Source of the DNA: Akkermansiaceae bacterium
Lineage (GTDB): Bacteria; Verrucomicrobiota; Verrucomicrobiia; Verrucomicrobiales; Akkermansiaceae
Direction of reading: 5' to 3'
Assembly (NCBI GenBank): GCA_015061985.1
Contig: SUVN01000017.1
Span: forward strand, 1-50,732
DNA length: 50,732 nt
A model generated the notes under the pieces. It saw only the letters and a list, made by a program, of their open reading frames with translations, was not told the origin of the DNA and made no database searches. Shown here piece after piece: positions 7,921 to 16,878 of the stretch. Made by a program: the position numbers and the translations under genes. Position 1 is the stretch's first letter; each line of letters begins with the position of its first letter.

Positions 7921-10299
7921 TTACTTTTTCGTTGGTTTGGAATTGTTCTGCTTGTTTTTGGTTGTCTGCTCTTTGAGCTTTGTCACCTGGGTATCGTGCT
8001 TCTCGCCGGAGATGCGCACGTTGTTCTTCTTGTCAACATGCACGGCCGCCCCTTTACCGGAAACGATATGTCTGTTATGTTCGTTTTCCAGAATAACCTC
8101 CCGGCCTGTCAGCGATTTCATGCCGGTCTTGCCATCGATGGTCAGGCGGTCGCCGGAGGCACGCATCATGCGGTTGTCCTTGTCCTTGGTCAGCAGCATG
8201 ACATTGCCGTTGGCAACGGCATTCTGAATTCCCGCCATCTCGTCATTGGCATCTGCGTTCGGATCCATCGTTAACTGAATGAATCCGGTGCACTGCATGG
8301 AGCCTTTCTCCGTGCGCACGGTGCCGCCGGAGGCCGTGTGAGCCGATTGGACACCGATGTAATTGAACGAGTGCTGCCCGAATACCTTGCTGTCGGCATC
8401 ATCGCCCGGCAGGAGGATGGCAGAGAGCGGCCCCTTGGTTGTGATGATGGCAGAGGGGGCTTTGATGGTGACTCCGCTGCCCGTCTCAATGCGGTTTTCT
8501 GCGCGGATGAGCATCATGCTGTCGGTGCCGGTGGCTGTCGTGAGCCCGTCTTTCCCTTGCAGCGTAGCGGAAATGTCCTTGCCGGTCAGGAGAATGTCGC
8601 CGTTCTCCTTCAAATTCAGCACGGGAGGCGTGTCGCCCGGCGTGGCCACAATGCGGTTGTTCTCATGCACCATGACGGCAGGGGAGTCGCTGCTGCCTGT
8701 CAGCACAGCAGAGCCCTTTTCCATATTGATGACGGCGTGCTCGCCTGCCAGAGAGCTGATGACCTTGTCGCCGTCCATTCGCTTGCCGCGCACGCTGCCC
8801 TGAGCGGTGGCTGTCGTGATATCGCCGTATTCGGTAATGGCCAGATTGGGCAGACCGGGCTTCTTTTCCTGTTTGGCTGTTCCGGGTTTGCGAGCCAGCT
8901 CCAGCTGCACCGGGCCGGTGCAGGAGAAGTCCAATTCGGTGTCTCTGGCTGTGAATCCCTTGTCTGTGGAGATAGTGCCCGTTTCTGCATGGAAGACGAT
9001 GTAGCCGCCGGATCGGAACGTGCCTTGCACCGGGGCTGCGTCTTTCTTTTGTGAAGGTCTCTCGTAACTGCCGTGAATATCGCTTCCCTTCAGCTCGATA
9101 TCTCCGTTGGGCAGCAGGAAAACGCCTTCATTGGCATAGAGCACGTTGTGGGAGCCGTAGGTCAGCCTGCAATCGCTGCCTATCACGCTGCAAGCACCGG
9201 TCTCGCCATTGTACACCAACTCATCACCATAGACGGTGCCGGGCAGGCTGCCGTTCACACCGCCGGTTTCTGCAACAACATTGCCTTTCGCTGTGGCGGC
9301 GCTGATGCCGTTGAGCCGCATGCCGGTGAACTGGCTCATGAAGCCGCTCTTTGCCGGGGCTGTGCTTTCACCCGGAGTGAGAACGAGGCAGAGCGAATCC
9401 GTGCAGTTCAATTTGCCGTTCGGGTGGGTCATTTCTACCGCTCCGCTCAGATACAGACTGTGTTGTCCCGCATGGTAGAAGGCGATTCCATTCCCGGCGC
9501 GCAGGGTGGATTTACCCTGCTCAGGAGAGGTATAGGAAATGAAGATTTCCTTGCCCTCAATCAGGACGTTGCCGTCCTTATCTGCCAGAATTCGGGCAGG
9601 TTCAGTATCCGATGGCGTGGCCACCAGCGTGTCTTCCCCGCGTGTCAGCACAATCGGTGCCTCTCCTGCCGGGGAGAAGAGAATGATGCGGTTGTCCACC
9701 ACATTGGCCTCGGCGCTGCCCGTTTCGATGTGCATCGGAATCTGCGGGGGCGCTTCCTGCGGTGCGGGCTGCGGGGTAGCCGCGGTTGCCGCAGGCTTGC
9801 TTGCCGGGGCGGCGGGCTTTGTCTTGGGTGCAGCAGGCGTTGTGTCTGCCGTTGGTTGGGCTGCCACTGCGGCGGCCTTCTGCGGAGCCGGTTTCGCTGC
9901 ATCGTTTGGCTGCTTTTTCGAGCCGTTCCCGCTGAGCTCTTCCAGATGCAGATAGAGGCTGTCTCTGGCATGCAGGGTCAGGCGCGTGTCACGCATGCGC
10001 ACGTTGCCGACATACACCAGTCGCGATGTCTTGGCATCAAACAGAAGCCCGCAGTCGGAAACGATGACGGCATCCCCATTCGGCGATTCCGGTAACTCGG
10101 TGGAGTTGCCGACCGGCGGCAGGGAAGAATGGAAGAATTGTAACTCCTTGGCTACACCCTCTGCTGATTGTTGCCAGCTGTGGATGATGCCGCGCGCCGA
10201 GTCCACCGCCGCAGGAAGCCATTCCGGCGCGGATGCGGTATAATCGGCGGCACAGACAGCGGGGGTCAGCAGCACCGTGATGGCGGCAAGACGCTTCAT
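7921..10299 (-). CDS. Large multi-repeat OstA/LptA-like periplasmic protein
   Basis: A 792-residue secreted protein with a signal peptide (cleavage near residue 17, AVCAAD). Many short beta repeats run through it, of the form VxATPSDTEPARILADKDGNVLIEG and ATAKGNVVAETGG, which is how OstA/LptA beta-jellyroll repeats read. An Ala/Pro/Lys-rich linker (about 130-185) separates the first repeat block from the rest. LptA itself is about 180 residues, so this is several times larger. It may form an extended LPS-conducting bridge. It lies between an LptC-like gene and lptB. An LptD barrel domain was not seen. Confidence 0.72.
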   Translation of the reverse strand: MKRLAAITVLLTPAVCAADYTASAPEWLPAAVDSARGIIHSWQQSAEGVAKELQFFHSSLPPVGNSTELPESPNGDAVIVSDCGLLFDAKTSRLVYVGNVRMRDTRLTLHARDSLYLHLEELSGNGSKKQPNDAAKPAPQKAAAVAAQPTADTTPAAPKTKPAAPASKPAATAATPQPAPQEAPPQIPMHIETGSAEANVVDNRIILFSPAGEAPIVLTRGEDTLVATPSDTEPARILADKDGNVLIEGKEIFISYTSPEQGKSTLRAGNGIAFYHAGQHSLYLSGAVEMTHPNGKLNCTDSLCLVLTPGESTAPAKSGFMSQFTGMRLNGISAATAKGNVVAETGGVNGSLPGTVYGDELVYNGETGACSVIGSDCRLTYGSHNVLYANEGVFLLPNGDIELKGSDIHGSYERPSQKKDAAPVQGTFRSGGYIVFHAETGTISTDKGFTARDTELDFSCTGPVQLELARKPGTAKQEKKPGLPNLAITEYGDITTATAQGSVRGKRMDGDKVISSLAGEHAVINMEKGSAVLTGSSDSPAVMVHENNRIVATPGDTPPVLNLKENGDILLTGKDISATLQGKDGLTTATGTDSMMLIRAENRIETGSGVTIKAPSAIITTKGPLSAILLPGDDADSKVFGQHSFNYIGVQSAHTASGGTVRTEKGSMQCTGFIQLTMDPNADANDEMAGIQNAVANGNVMLLTKDKDNRMMRASGDRLTIDGKTGMKSLTGREVILENEHNRHIVSGKGAAVHVDKKNNVRISGEKHDTQVTKLKEQTTKNKQNNSKPTKK

Positions 10300-10314
10300 G
10301 AGTGTCGATTCAGA

Positions 10315-10782
10315 TTATTTTCCGGTTTTGTTAAGATGCGCAGCCGAGATGGTGGTGCGTACCGGGCCGATGACAATGCCCCGCTGCGACTCACTGTGGT
10401 ACAACGCCTTGGTTCCTTCTGCCGTGAATCGCTCATCCTCCAGCGTCACTTTCCCGGTGGTGAAAGCGTGCTTGGTGGTGAAATTGTACTCCACGCCCGG
10501 CGTCTGTGCAACGGTTGCTGCGCCCTTGTCATCGAGGAGGCGTACGTTCACTTTCTGAAGCTTGACGGTGGTGCGGGAGGCAACGGTCATCTCTCCCGCG
10601 CGCATCAATGCGGTCACCTTGTGCGCTTCATAGCGGGGGACGGTAATCCCCTTGATGACGCTGCCCACCGGCAACAGCTGCAGACCGGGGAATTCCCCCG
10701 GCCCGACAGCGTCAGACGGTAATTGAGCGTGTGCGGCAGCACACATCAGGCAGGCGGTAACAACTGTCAGCAGGTGTTTCAC
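10315..10782 (-). CDS. LptC/LptA-like LPS export protein
   Basis: A 155-residue protein with a cleavable signal peptide (cleavage near residue 19, AHAQ) and one beta-jellyroll-like region (about 45-150). The segment VPRYEAHKVTALMRAGEMTV followed by LQKVNVRLLDDKG resembles the LptC/OstA family. LptC normally keeps its N-terminal membrane helix; here a signal peptidase site is likely, so an LptA-like soluble role is equally possible. It sits 20 nt after kdsA and 15 nt before the large OstA-like gene. Confidence 0.68.
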   Translation of the reverse strand: MKHLLTVVTACLMCAAAHAQLPSDAVGPGEFPGLQLLPVGSVIKGITVPRYEAHKVTALMRAGEMTVASRTTVKLQKVNVRLLDDKGAATVAQTPGVEYNFTTKHAFTTGKVTLEDERFTAEGTKALYHSESQRGIVIGPVRTTISAAHLNKTGK

Positions 10783-10802
10783 GTCGGGGAAACGGCGGTT
10801 GT

Positions 10803-11621
10803 TCAGCCCATCTGGGCGTATGCCTTGCGTACCAGCATCAGGTTGGTCAGGATGCGCTCCAGATCGTGCAGGTATACCTGGTTGGGACCATCGCTCATCG
10901 CGTTGTCCGGATCCTTGTGCACCTCCATGAAGACGCCGTCAATGCCCACCGCCATGGCCGCATTGGCCAGCACGGGTGCCAGATCGCGGTCGCCGCCGGT
11001 GGCACCGCCCAGACCGCCCGGGCGCTGCACGGAGTGGGTGGCATCAAACACCACGGGGTAGCCGAACTGCTTCATCCAGTACATGCCGCGCATATCCACC
11101 ACGAGGTTGTTGTAGCCGAAGCTGGTGCCACGCTCGCAGAGCATGAACTGCTCGCAGCCGAAGGCCACCATCTTCTCGCAGATGTTCTTGCAGTCCCAGG
11201 GAGCCAGGAACTGGCCTTTCTTCACGTTGACGGGTCGCCCGGTCTTGGCACAGGCTTCCAGCAGGTCACTCTGGCGGCTCAGGAAGGCCGGCACCTGCAG
11301 CAGGTCAACGAACTGGGCGGCGTACTCCGCCTGGTCTTCGGTGTGTACGTCTGTCACCACCGGCACCTGCAGCTCCTTGCCGATTTCGGAGAGGATGCGG
11401 CAGCCTTCCTGAATGCCCGGGCCGCGGAAGCTCTTCACGCTGGTGCGGTTCGCTTTGTCGTAGGATGCCTTGAAGATGAAGGGCACACCGACACGGGCGC
11501 AGATTTCTTTGATGGAGCGAGCCATTTCCCAGGCAAAGTCCTCGTTTTCCAGAGAGCAGGGGCCCAGCAGGAAGAAAGGCGTTTCGCCTCCGATTTCGAC
11601 ATTCTGAATCTTGAAAGACAT
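10803..11621 (-). CDS. kdsA: 3-deoxy-D-manno-octulosonate 8-phosphate synthase
   Basis: A 272-residue enzyme that condenses phosphoenolpyruvate with arabinose 5-phosphate to make KDO 8-phosphate for the LPS inner core. The GPCSLEN motif has Cys where metal-independent enzymes have Asn. Together with the later His (FDATHSVQ), Glu (FMEVHKDP) and Asp (MSDGPN) this gives the metal ligand set of class II, metal-dependent enzymes. The ATG at 11621 matches the family N-terminus and lies 24 nt after the -10; an upstream frame extension is not conserved. It heads the LPS operon. Confidence 0.95.
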   Translation of the reverse strand: MSFKIQNVEIGGETPFFLLGPCSLENEDFAWEMARSIKEICARVGVPFIFKASYDKANRTSVKSFRGPGIQEGCRILSEIGKELQVPVVTDVHTEDQAEYAAQFVDLLQVPAFLSRQSDLLEACAKTGRPVNVKKGQFLAPWDCKNICEKMVAFGCEQFMLCERGTSFGYNNLVVDMRGMYWMKQFGYPVVFDATHSVQRPGGLGGATGGDRDLAPVLANAAMAVGIDGVFMEVHKDPDNAMSDGPNQVYLHDLERILTNLMLVRKAYAQMG

Positions 11622-11645
11622 AGTAAAAGTTTTAGTTATGTTGAT

Positions 11646-11674
11646 ATTATGCCCCATCCGGCGGGACAAGTCAA
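11646..11674 (-). promoter_or_regulatory. Promoter of the kdsA-lpt operon
   Basis: On the minus strand TTGACT (11669-11674), a 17-bp spacer and CATAAT (11646-11651). It lies 24 nt upstream of the kdsA ATG. Confidence 0.6.
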
Positions 11675-11741
11675 TTTGAAATTGTATTTTTGCACATCCG
11701 AACAGGCAGAAAATGAAAGAAAAGCTTAAGAAAGCACTTTC

Positions 11742-12497
11742 TTAATTCCGGATGAGCAGGAGGCTTACAGGGTTGTAGAGCAGGGATTTGAGCCGCGCGG
11801 CAATGCGCCCCGCCACCTGCTGACTCATGGTGGTGGCGGCGTAGAAGGTGTATTTCAGGCAGAAGCTGCTGATGGCCTCGTGCCCGGCGCGAATGTCCTC
11901 TTTCGGGGTATTGCCTCGAATGACCAGAGCAAAGGCCGGGCGGGTTCCGGCGGCTACTATCTCCGCCACTCTGTCACGGCTGGTTTTCGTGTCGCAGATG
12001 ATGATGTGGGGCGCAAATCCCTCCGGCATGGCGGGTGCTTTGGCGATTTCGCGTGAGAGTTTGTAGATGGTCTTTCGTGCGGCATCCGCAATGGCGGCCA
12101 CCTTCTGCCCGCTGTGTTCAAACAGCAGCACATTCACCTGACCGTCGGCATCCATCCACTCCGGTTGCCCGGTGCAGGCCCGTACCACGGCGCGCACGAT
12201 ATAATCGAAGAGCGAATAGCGGTTCTCCAGCAGCTTTTCGCATTGCACGGCAATGGGCATGCTGATGGCCGCCAGGGCAGACATGTCTGCCTCATCGTCA
12301 AAAATATGAAATCCGTCCTTTTCCGGGCGGGTGATACCCAGACAATTATCTGCCATGGTGGTTTCTCCCTTGCCGCGCGGGGCAGGCGTTGTGACATCTG
12401 CCGCCATGATGCGTCCGCGCGGGCCGCTGCCGCGCAGGGTGGCAGGGTCGATTCCCTGTTTCAGACACAGTTTCTTGGCGAGGGGAGAGATGAGCAT
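11742..12497 (-). CDS. Orphan E3-binding domain plus E2-like pseudoenzyme
   Basis: A 251-residue protein. Residues 2-36 (ISPLAKKLC..GIDPATLRGSGPRGRI) are a clear peripheral subunit-binding domain of 2-oxoacid dehydrogenase E2 chains. The rest (about 65-251) resembles the E2 acyltransferase fold, ending in RLKSLLYNPVSLLL. No lipoyl domain precedes it. The HRxxDG active-site motif expected just before the final helix is replaced by an uncharged segment (TTMSQQV), so acyl transfer is unlikely. No E1 or E3 gene is near. The ATG at 12497 is preferred, because the longer frame would cross the nagA terminator hairpin. Confidence 0.7.
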   Translation of the reverse strand: MLISPLAKKLCLKQGIDPATLRGSGPRGRIMAADVTTPAPRGKGETTMADNCLGITRPEKDGFHIFDDEADMSALAAISMPIAVQCEKLLENRYSLFDYIVRAVVRACTGQPEWMDADGQVNVLLFEHSGQKVAAIADAARKTIYKLSREIAKAPAMPEGFAPHIIICDTKTSRDRVAEIVAAGTRPAFALVIRGNTPKEDIRAGHEAISSFCLKYTFYAATTMSQQVAGRIAARLKSLLYNPVSLLLIRN

Positions 12498-12518
12498 GGC
12501 AGAATGAAATGGCTGGTG

Positions 12519-12561
12519 GAAAAGAGAAAAGCGGGTGGAGGAATCTTCTTCCTCCACCCGC
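12519..12561 (-). terminator. Terminator of nagA
   Basis: A 13-bp perfect stem (12531-12543 with 12549-12561) has a 5-nt loop. On the minus strand it is followed by TTTTCTCTTTT, the usual form of a rho-independent terminator. It lies between the nagA stop and the next minus-strand gene. Confidence 0.8.
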
Positions 12562-12595
12562 AGCGTGGAGGTGGTTCAGTCAATCATGACGGGCT

Positions 12596-13738
12596 TCAGG
12601 CCTCGTAGCGGAGCTCACCGTCAATGATGGTCTTGAGTACATCGTACTCGCCGTCCAGCAGGACGAGGTCAGCCGTGTAGCCGGGCTCAATCTTGCCAAG
12701 GTCATACAGACCCAGAGAGCGAGCCTGGTTGTAAGAGGTTGCCTTCACCAGCTCGCTGAGCGGTTTGCCGGTGAGCTCCTGCACATTGCGCAGACCCTTG
12801 GCATAGCGCAGGGTAGAGCCGGCCAGATTGCCGGATTCCAGGCGAGCCACACCGCCCTTCACAATGATGGGCAGACCGCCCAGCTGGCCGGGGCCGTCCG
12901 GCATCCAGGAGCATGCCAGAGAGTCCGTCACCATAATCATCTGGGAGATGTTCTTGTTCTGGAAGGTCAGCTTGAGCATGTCGGCGCAGAGGTGAATCTT
13001 GTCGCAGATAACCTCGATGAGGATATCCTGGTCAAGCATGCCGGCACCCACCAGACCGATTTCGCGGTGGTGCTGCGGGCTCATCTGGTTGCAGAAGTGC
13101 GTCAGGTGCTTCAGACCGGCGGCCTTGGCCTTCATGAAGTCGGCATAACCGGCGGCAGAGTGACCGGCAGAGCAGGTGATACCCGCAGCGCTGGCCTTGG
13201 CGATGAAGTCCACCGCGCCGGGCATCTCCGGAGCCATGGAGATGAGCTTCACCGGATAAATATCATTGAGCATGCTCACTTCCTCATAATCAGCCTCGCG
13301 CACGAAAGCGGGGTTCTGGGCACCGCACTGGCGGGGATTGATGTAGGGCCCCTCCAGGTGCACACCCGGGGTCTTGGAGCCATTGGGGGATTCGGCATAC
13401 TCCTTCACACAGCGGCAGACATCGGCCAGCGTGTTGGTGCCCAGCGTCAGGGTGGTGGGCAGCCAGGTGGTCACACCCTCCTTCATTTTGCAGTCAGCGA
13501 TAGTGCGGATGCTCTCCACCTTGCAGTCGCAGGTGTCGCAACCACCGGCACCATGGGAGTGGATGTCGATGAAGCCGGGCATCAGCATGTTGCCGCCGGC
13601 ATCAATGACCGTGTCGGCCTCAGCCGTTTCACCGGGCATCAGCACGGCAGCAATGCGCTTGCCGTCAATGAGGACGGACCCGCCGACAATATCAATGCCG
13701 GGGGAGATGATGTGTGCATTCGTGATGAGTGTTTTCAT
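12596..13738 (-). CDS. nagA: N-acetylglucosamine-6-phosphate deacetylase
   Basis: A 380-residue amidohydrolase that removes acetate from GlcNAc 6-phosphate, feeding amino-sugar catabolism and cell-wall recycling. The TIM-barrel metal site shows the HxH pair (GFIDIHSHGAGG, about residue 58), later His residues (CSAGHSAAGY and LTHFCNQM) and the catalytic Asp (MVTDSLA). The C-terminal barrel-flanking segment (GKIEPGYTADLVLLDGEY) is typical. The ATG at 13738 starts the conserved N-terminus, 43 nt after a TTGAAA/TAGAAT promoter. In a mucin user this gene would serve GlcNAc consumption; that is context inference. Confidence 0.95.
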   Translation of the reverse strand: MKTLITNAHIISPGIDIVGGSVLIDGKRIAAVLMPGETAEADTVIDAGGNMLMPGFIDIHSHGAGGCDTCDCKVESIRTIADCKMKEGVTTWLPTTLTLGTNTLADVCRCVKEYAESPNGSKTPGVHLEGPYINPRQCGAQNPAFVREADYEEVSMLNDIYPVKLISMAPEMPGAVDFIAKASAAGITCSAGHSAAGYADFMKAKAAGLKHLTHFCNQMSPQHHREIGLVGAGMLDQDILIEVICDKIHLCADMLKLTFQNKNISQMIMVTDSLACSWMPDGPGQLGGLPIIVKGGVARLESGNLAGSTLRYAKGLRNVQELTGKPLSELVKATSYNQARSLGLYDLGKIEPGYTADLVLLDGEYDVLKTIIDGELRYEA

Positions 13739-13781
13739 GATGTTGTAGGGGAATATAGACCGAAGTCTTGTTTCTGCCCCC

Positions 13782-13810
13782 ATTCTACCCGCACACTGCA
13801 GCCGTTTCAA
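13782..13810 (-). promoter_or_regulatory. Promoter of nagA
   Basis: On the minus strand TTGAAA (13805-13810), a 17-bp spacer and TAGAAT (13782-13787). The leader is about 37 nt. Confidence 0.65.
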
Positions 13811-13853
13811 GGCAAAAACTGGTTCACCACGCATTTTCTTCTCCTGAATTCGC

Positions 13854-13882
13854 TTGACCCGGACTCGGTGAGCCATTACTAT
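13854..13882 (+). promoter_or_regulatory. Promoter of rmuC
   Basis: TTGACC (13854-13859), a 17-bp spacer and TACTAT (13877-13882). It diverges from the nagA promoter. Confidence 0.6.
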
Positions 13883-13925
13883 GGCTCCGGGCTGATTCTG
13901 GCTTGGCAAATTTTAACCTTCTGAG

Positions 13926-15374
13926 ATGATGACGGAGATTTGGTGCGTAGTTTTTTTTGTTGTTGGCGGGGCATTGGGCTTTTTTGTGTCTCGGCTTCGG
14001 AGTGTGCAGCGGCTGGCAGAGGCGCAGATGGAGACAGAGCGCCTGCGCGTGGAACTCTCCGGCCTGCAGCAGCTGCGCGATGCGGAGTCGGCTCAGACCA
14101 CAACCCTGCGGGATGATTTCTCGCGCCTGCAAGGGGAGTATACCCGCACGCTGAGCGCTCTGGAGCGCCACAAGTCCGCGCTGGAGGGCGAGCAAAAGCG
14201 CTATCAGGAGGAAGCCTCCCGCCATGAGGAGCTGCGGGAGCAGCACCGCCGCCTGCAGGCAGAGCATACAGAGGCCCTCACCGCGCTGGAGCGCAGCCGC
14301 ACCGCGCTGGAAAAAGAACAGCAGCACCGGCAGGAGGAAGCCGGCAAAATAAAGGAAATGCAGGATAAGCATTTTGCCCAGTTCCGCAACCTGGCCGGCG
14401 AAATCATGGAGCAGAACGCCGGCAAGCTCAAGGACACGAACCGAGAGAGCATGGACGGCCTGCTCAAGCCGCTGCGCGAACAGCTGGAGAACCTCGGCAA
14501 AGCCGTCACGCACACCAACGAAACCGCCGCCGGCAACAAAGCCTCGCTGGAATCTGCCATCAAGCTCATGATGGAAAAGACAGAGAGCCTGGGCCACGAT
14601 GCGCAGAACCTCACGCTCGCCCTCCGCGGCAACACCAAGAAACAGGGCGATTGGGGAGAGATGATACTCGAGCGCATGCTGGAGGAATCCGGCCTCCGCA
14701 AGGGCGAGGAATACTTCGTGCAGGAAAACCACAAGACCGAGGACGGCCGCGACGTGCGCCCGGACGTCGTTATTCGCTTCCCGGATGCCCGCTGCGTCGT
14801 GGTGGACTCCAAAGTATCGCTCACCGCCTACGCCCTGTACGCCGCTGCGGAAAAGGATGAAGACCGGAAAAACCACCTCGATGCCCACGTGGCCTCCATC
14901 CGCAAACACATCGAGGAACTGGCCGGCAAGGATTACTCCTCCATCGTAGAGGGCACCATCAGCTACGTGCTCATGTTCATGCCCAACGAAGCCTCCTACA
15001 TGGCCGCCCTGCAACACAGCCCGGATCTGCCCATGGAGGCTTACCGCCGCCGCATCATCCTCATCAGCCCCACCAACCTGCTGATGGCTCTGCAGCTTGC
15101 CTACAACCTCTGGCAGAAAGAACGCCAGACCCGCAACGTCGAGAAAATCTTTGACCGTGCCACCAAGCTCTACGACAAAATGTGCCTCGTTCAGGACAGC
15201 CTGGAAAAAGTCGGCAAAGGCCTCGAACAGGCACAGAACGCCTACTCCAAAGCCTGCGACCAGCTCTACCGCGGCCGCGGCAACTACGCCCGCCAGCTGG
15301 ACGACCTCCGCCAGATGGGCATCTCCCCCTCCAAACGCCTCAAACTCTCCGACGCCGACGAGGTGGAGGAGTAG
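13926..15374 (+). CDS. rmuC: DNA recombination protein RmuC
   Basis: A 482-residue protein. An N-terminal membrane helix (about residues 5-24) anchors it, a long coiled coil follows (about 30-150), and the RmuC domain (about 190-430) contains GDWGEMILERMLEESGL and the PD-(D/E)xK-like core DVVIRFPDARCVVVDSKVS. Members limit inversions at short repeats, presumably as nucleases. The window holds many inverted repeats, which makes its presence of interest but proves nothing. Codon choice shifts to G+C-rich in the second half. It is the last core gene before the A+T-richer island. Confidence 0.9.
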   Translation: MMTEIWCVVFFVVGGALGFFVSRLRSVQRLAEAQMETERLRVELSGLQQLRDAESAQTTTLRDDFSRLQGEYTRTLSALERHKSALEGEQKRYQEEASRHEELREQHRRLQAEHTEALTALERSRTALEKEQQHRQEEAGKIKEMQDKHFAQFRNLAGEIMEQNAGKLKDTNRESMDGLLKPLREQLENLGKAVTHTNETAAGNKASLESAIKLMMEKTESLGHDAQNLTLALRGNTKKQGDWGEMILERMLEESGLRKGEEYFVQENHKTEDGRDVRPDVVIRFPDARCVVVDSKVSLTAYALYAAAEKDEDRKNHLDAHVASIRKHIEELAGKDYSSIVEGTISYVLMFMPNEASYMAALQHSPDLPMEAYRRRIILISPTNLLMALQLAYNLWQKERQTRNVEKIFDRATKLYDKMCLVQDSLEKVGKGLEQAQNAYSKACDQLYRGRGNYARQLDDLRQMGISPSKRLKLSDADEVEE

Positions 15375-15438
15375 CACATCCTTTCCCGATCTGGTCGGAA
15401 GAAAAAGCTGGCTTTCTCTATGATGACAGGACCTTGAT

Positions 15439-16410
15439 ATGCTGAAAAAGCGTTTTCATCAATCTCTTCGGAACAAAAATATCGACTACGGAAAGGGGCG
15501 ATTTTTTGTGACGATTCAAGTTGCACACAATATGTCCGTATTGGGGGCAATTGTAGGCGATACAAGCGTTTTGAATGAACTGGGTGAAGGGGTGAAGCAG
15601 ATACTTGAGGAGCTGCCGCTCAAGTACCCCGAGATGGTGCTGGGTTAGCATGTGATTATGCCCAATCATGTCCACGCGATTATCATCATCAGACGCAAAC
15701 CGACAAACAAGGAAAACCATCTCGGTTTTCTTGTTGGCCGTTTCAAGGGCGCGACGGCGTTTTTGTACGGTAAGATGAAACGCGACGGCCTCGTGCCGGA
15801 CATCGGTGAGCATCTGTGGCAATTCGATTATTGGGACGATTTGATTTCAAGCGAAGATGAGTTTCGGCACTATGAGTGCTACATCCGCGATAATCCGCGA
15901 AATTGGTCCCGAGACCGTTGGGGTACAGTGACAGCGCATATGCTGGGGGTAGAGGGGCTTCTGAATCGTCCGAAGCTTGCTTTTGTGGCATCTCAGGGAT
16001 TTCCGGCATCTGCTCTCGCGCCTCGATGCGTAGAGGCGTTGAAGCGCGGGACCTCTGTCCCGCTCGGTGAGGATGCGGTGCTGATTTCAACCTTTACAAG
16101 TGCGCAGGAACGAGAGGTGCTTCACCGCGCCTTGGCGAAAAAGAGAAGAGTCATTCATGTGTGCCCTCAGGGGATACCTCCGGAGGAGGAACTGACCGCT
16201 GACCAGAAGTTAGCCTTGCAGGAAAAGCGACTCTTGTTCATCTCACCACAACCGAGTGGTTCACGATTGAATAAAAAAGTGGCAACATGGTGCAATGAAT
16301 ATGTACTTCGGCAGGCGCAGGAAGCCTGGGTTGGTGATATCTCTCCCAACGGTATGTTGTCCACGATGATTGACGCCCTGATAGAGGAAGTAGGAGGAAG
16401 CTGGACTTAG
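15439..16410 (+). pseudogene. RAYT-type transposase with DprA/SLOG-like tail, interrupted by TAG
   Basis: One open frame except for a TAG at 15646-15648. Before the stop it encodes a transposase N-terminus. Directly after it comes HVIMPNHVHAI, with the HUH-type His pair, then HYECYIRDNPRNW with the catalytic Tyr: the signature of REP-associated Y1 transposases. From about 15960 the protein continues with STFTSAQEREVLHRAL, VIHVCPQGI and KRLLFISPQPSG, which resembles the Rossmann-like DprA/SLOG domain. The stop most likely replaces a Trp (TGG). The rest of the frame is intact, so decay is recent or the stop is read through. Confidence 0.7.
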
Positions 16411-16474
16411 GTCCTGCCCTTTCTGAATACCACTCCTCCACCTCCCCGTCAGTAGTGGCGAACAACGCTTGCCT

Positions 16475-16852
16475 CTAAGCCTTCCCGAGAAGGATACAGC
16501 GCTTATGCTCCAACTCCATTCCGTCAATTAGCCATTTGAATGCCTGCGCTTGCCAGCGAACACCCTCTTTTTGATGCTCTTTTACTTCTACTGGAACTTC
16601 ACTTTGTTGTTCAATTTGCCATATCAGGATATCGCGGTTGAGGTCAATGCTATTGCGCGCCCGTTGCCAATTGCGGGATTTGACATCCGGCATCAGCTCC
16701 GTTAAAGTTGCTTTCACCCCGAAACTTTGCCATGGAAGCATTTGTGGCAAGAAATCGCAAGCGCTTATAAGCTGTTTCAATATATCCTCCGGTGATTGGG
16801 GGACGTTCATTGGTGTGTGATTCATGAGGTGTGGGTGGCTTTGGGTAATCAT
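16475..16852 (-). CDS. Hypothetical protein in the island
   Basis: About 125 residues, possibly 116 if translation begins at the second Met (16825). It is polar, rich in Glu, Gln and Trp (WQRARNSIDLNRDILIWQIEQQ), mostly helical in appearance, and has no membrane segment or signal peptide. It was not recognised. It follows the 61-residue gene on the same strand after 26 nt, and the pair may form one transcript next to the restriction locus. Confidence 0.45.
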   Translation of the reverse strand: MITQSHPHLMNHTPMNVPQSPEDILKQLISACDFLPQMLPWQSFGVKATLTELMPDVKSRNWQRARNSIDLNRDILIWQIEQQSEVPVEVKEHQKEGVRWQAQAFKWLIDGMELEHKRCILLGKA

Positions 16853-16878
16853 GCGGCGATGTGAAAAAGGTTTAGCGT

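Noticed and set aside
7971..10095. Plus-strand frames opposite the OstA-like gene
   Set aside because: Antisense shadows without ribosome-binding sites or motifs; the minus-strand gene has a signal peptide and repeats.
12498..12557. 20-residue N-terminal extension of the E2-like protein
   Set aside because: It would be translated from the nagA terminator hairpin, and the binding domain starts directly after the ATG at 12497.
13824..15377. 517-residue minus-strand open frame
   Set aside because: Antisense shadow of rmuC, which has clear domain motifs on the plus strand.
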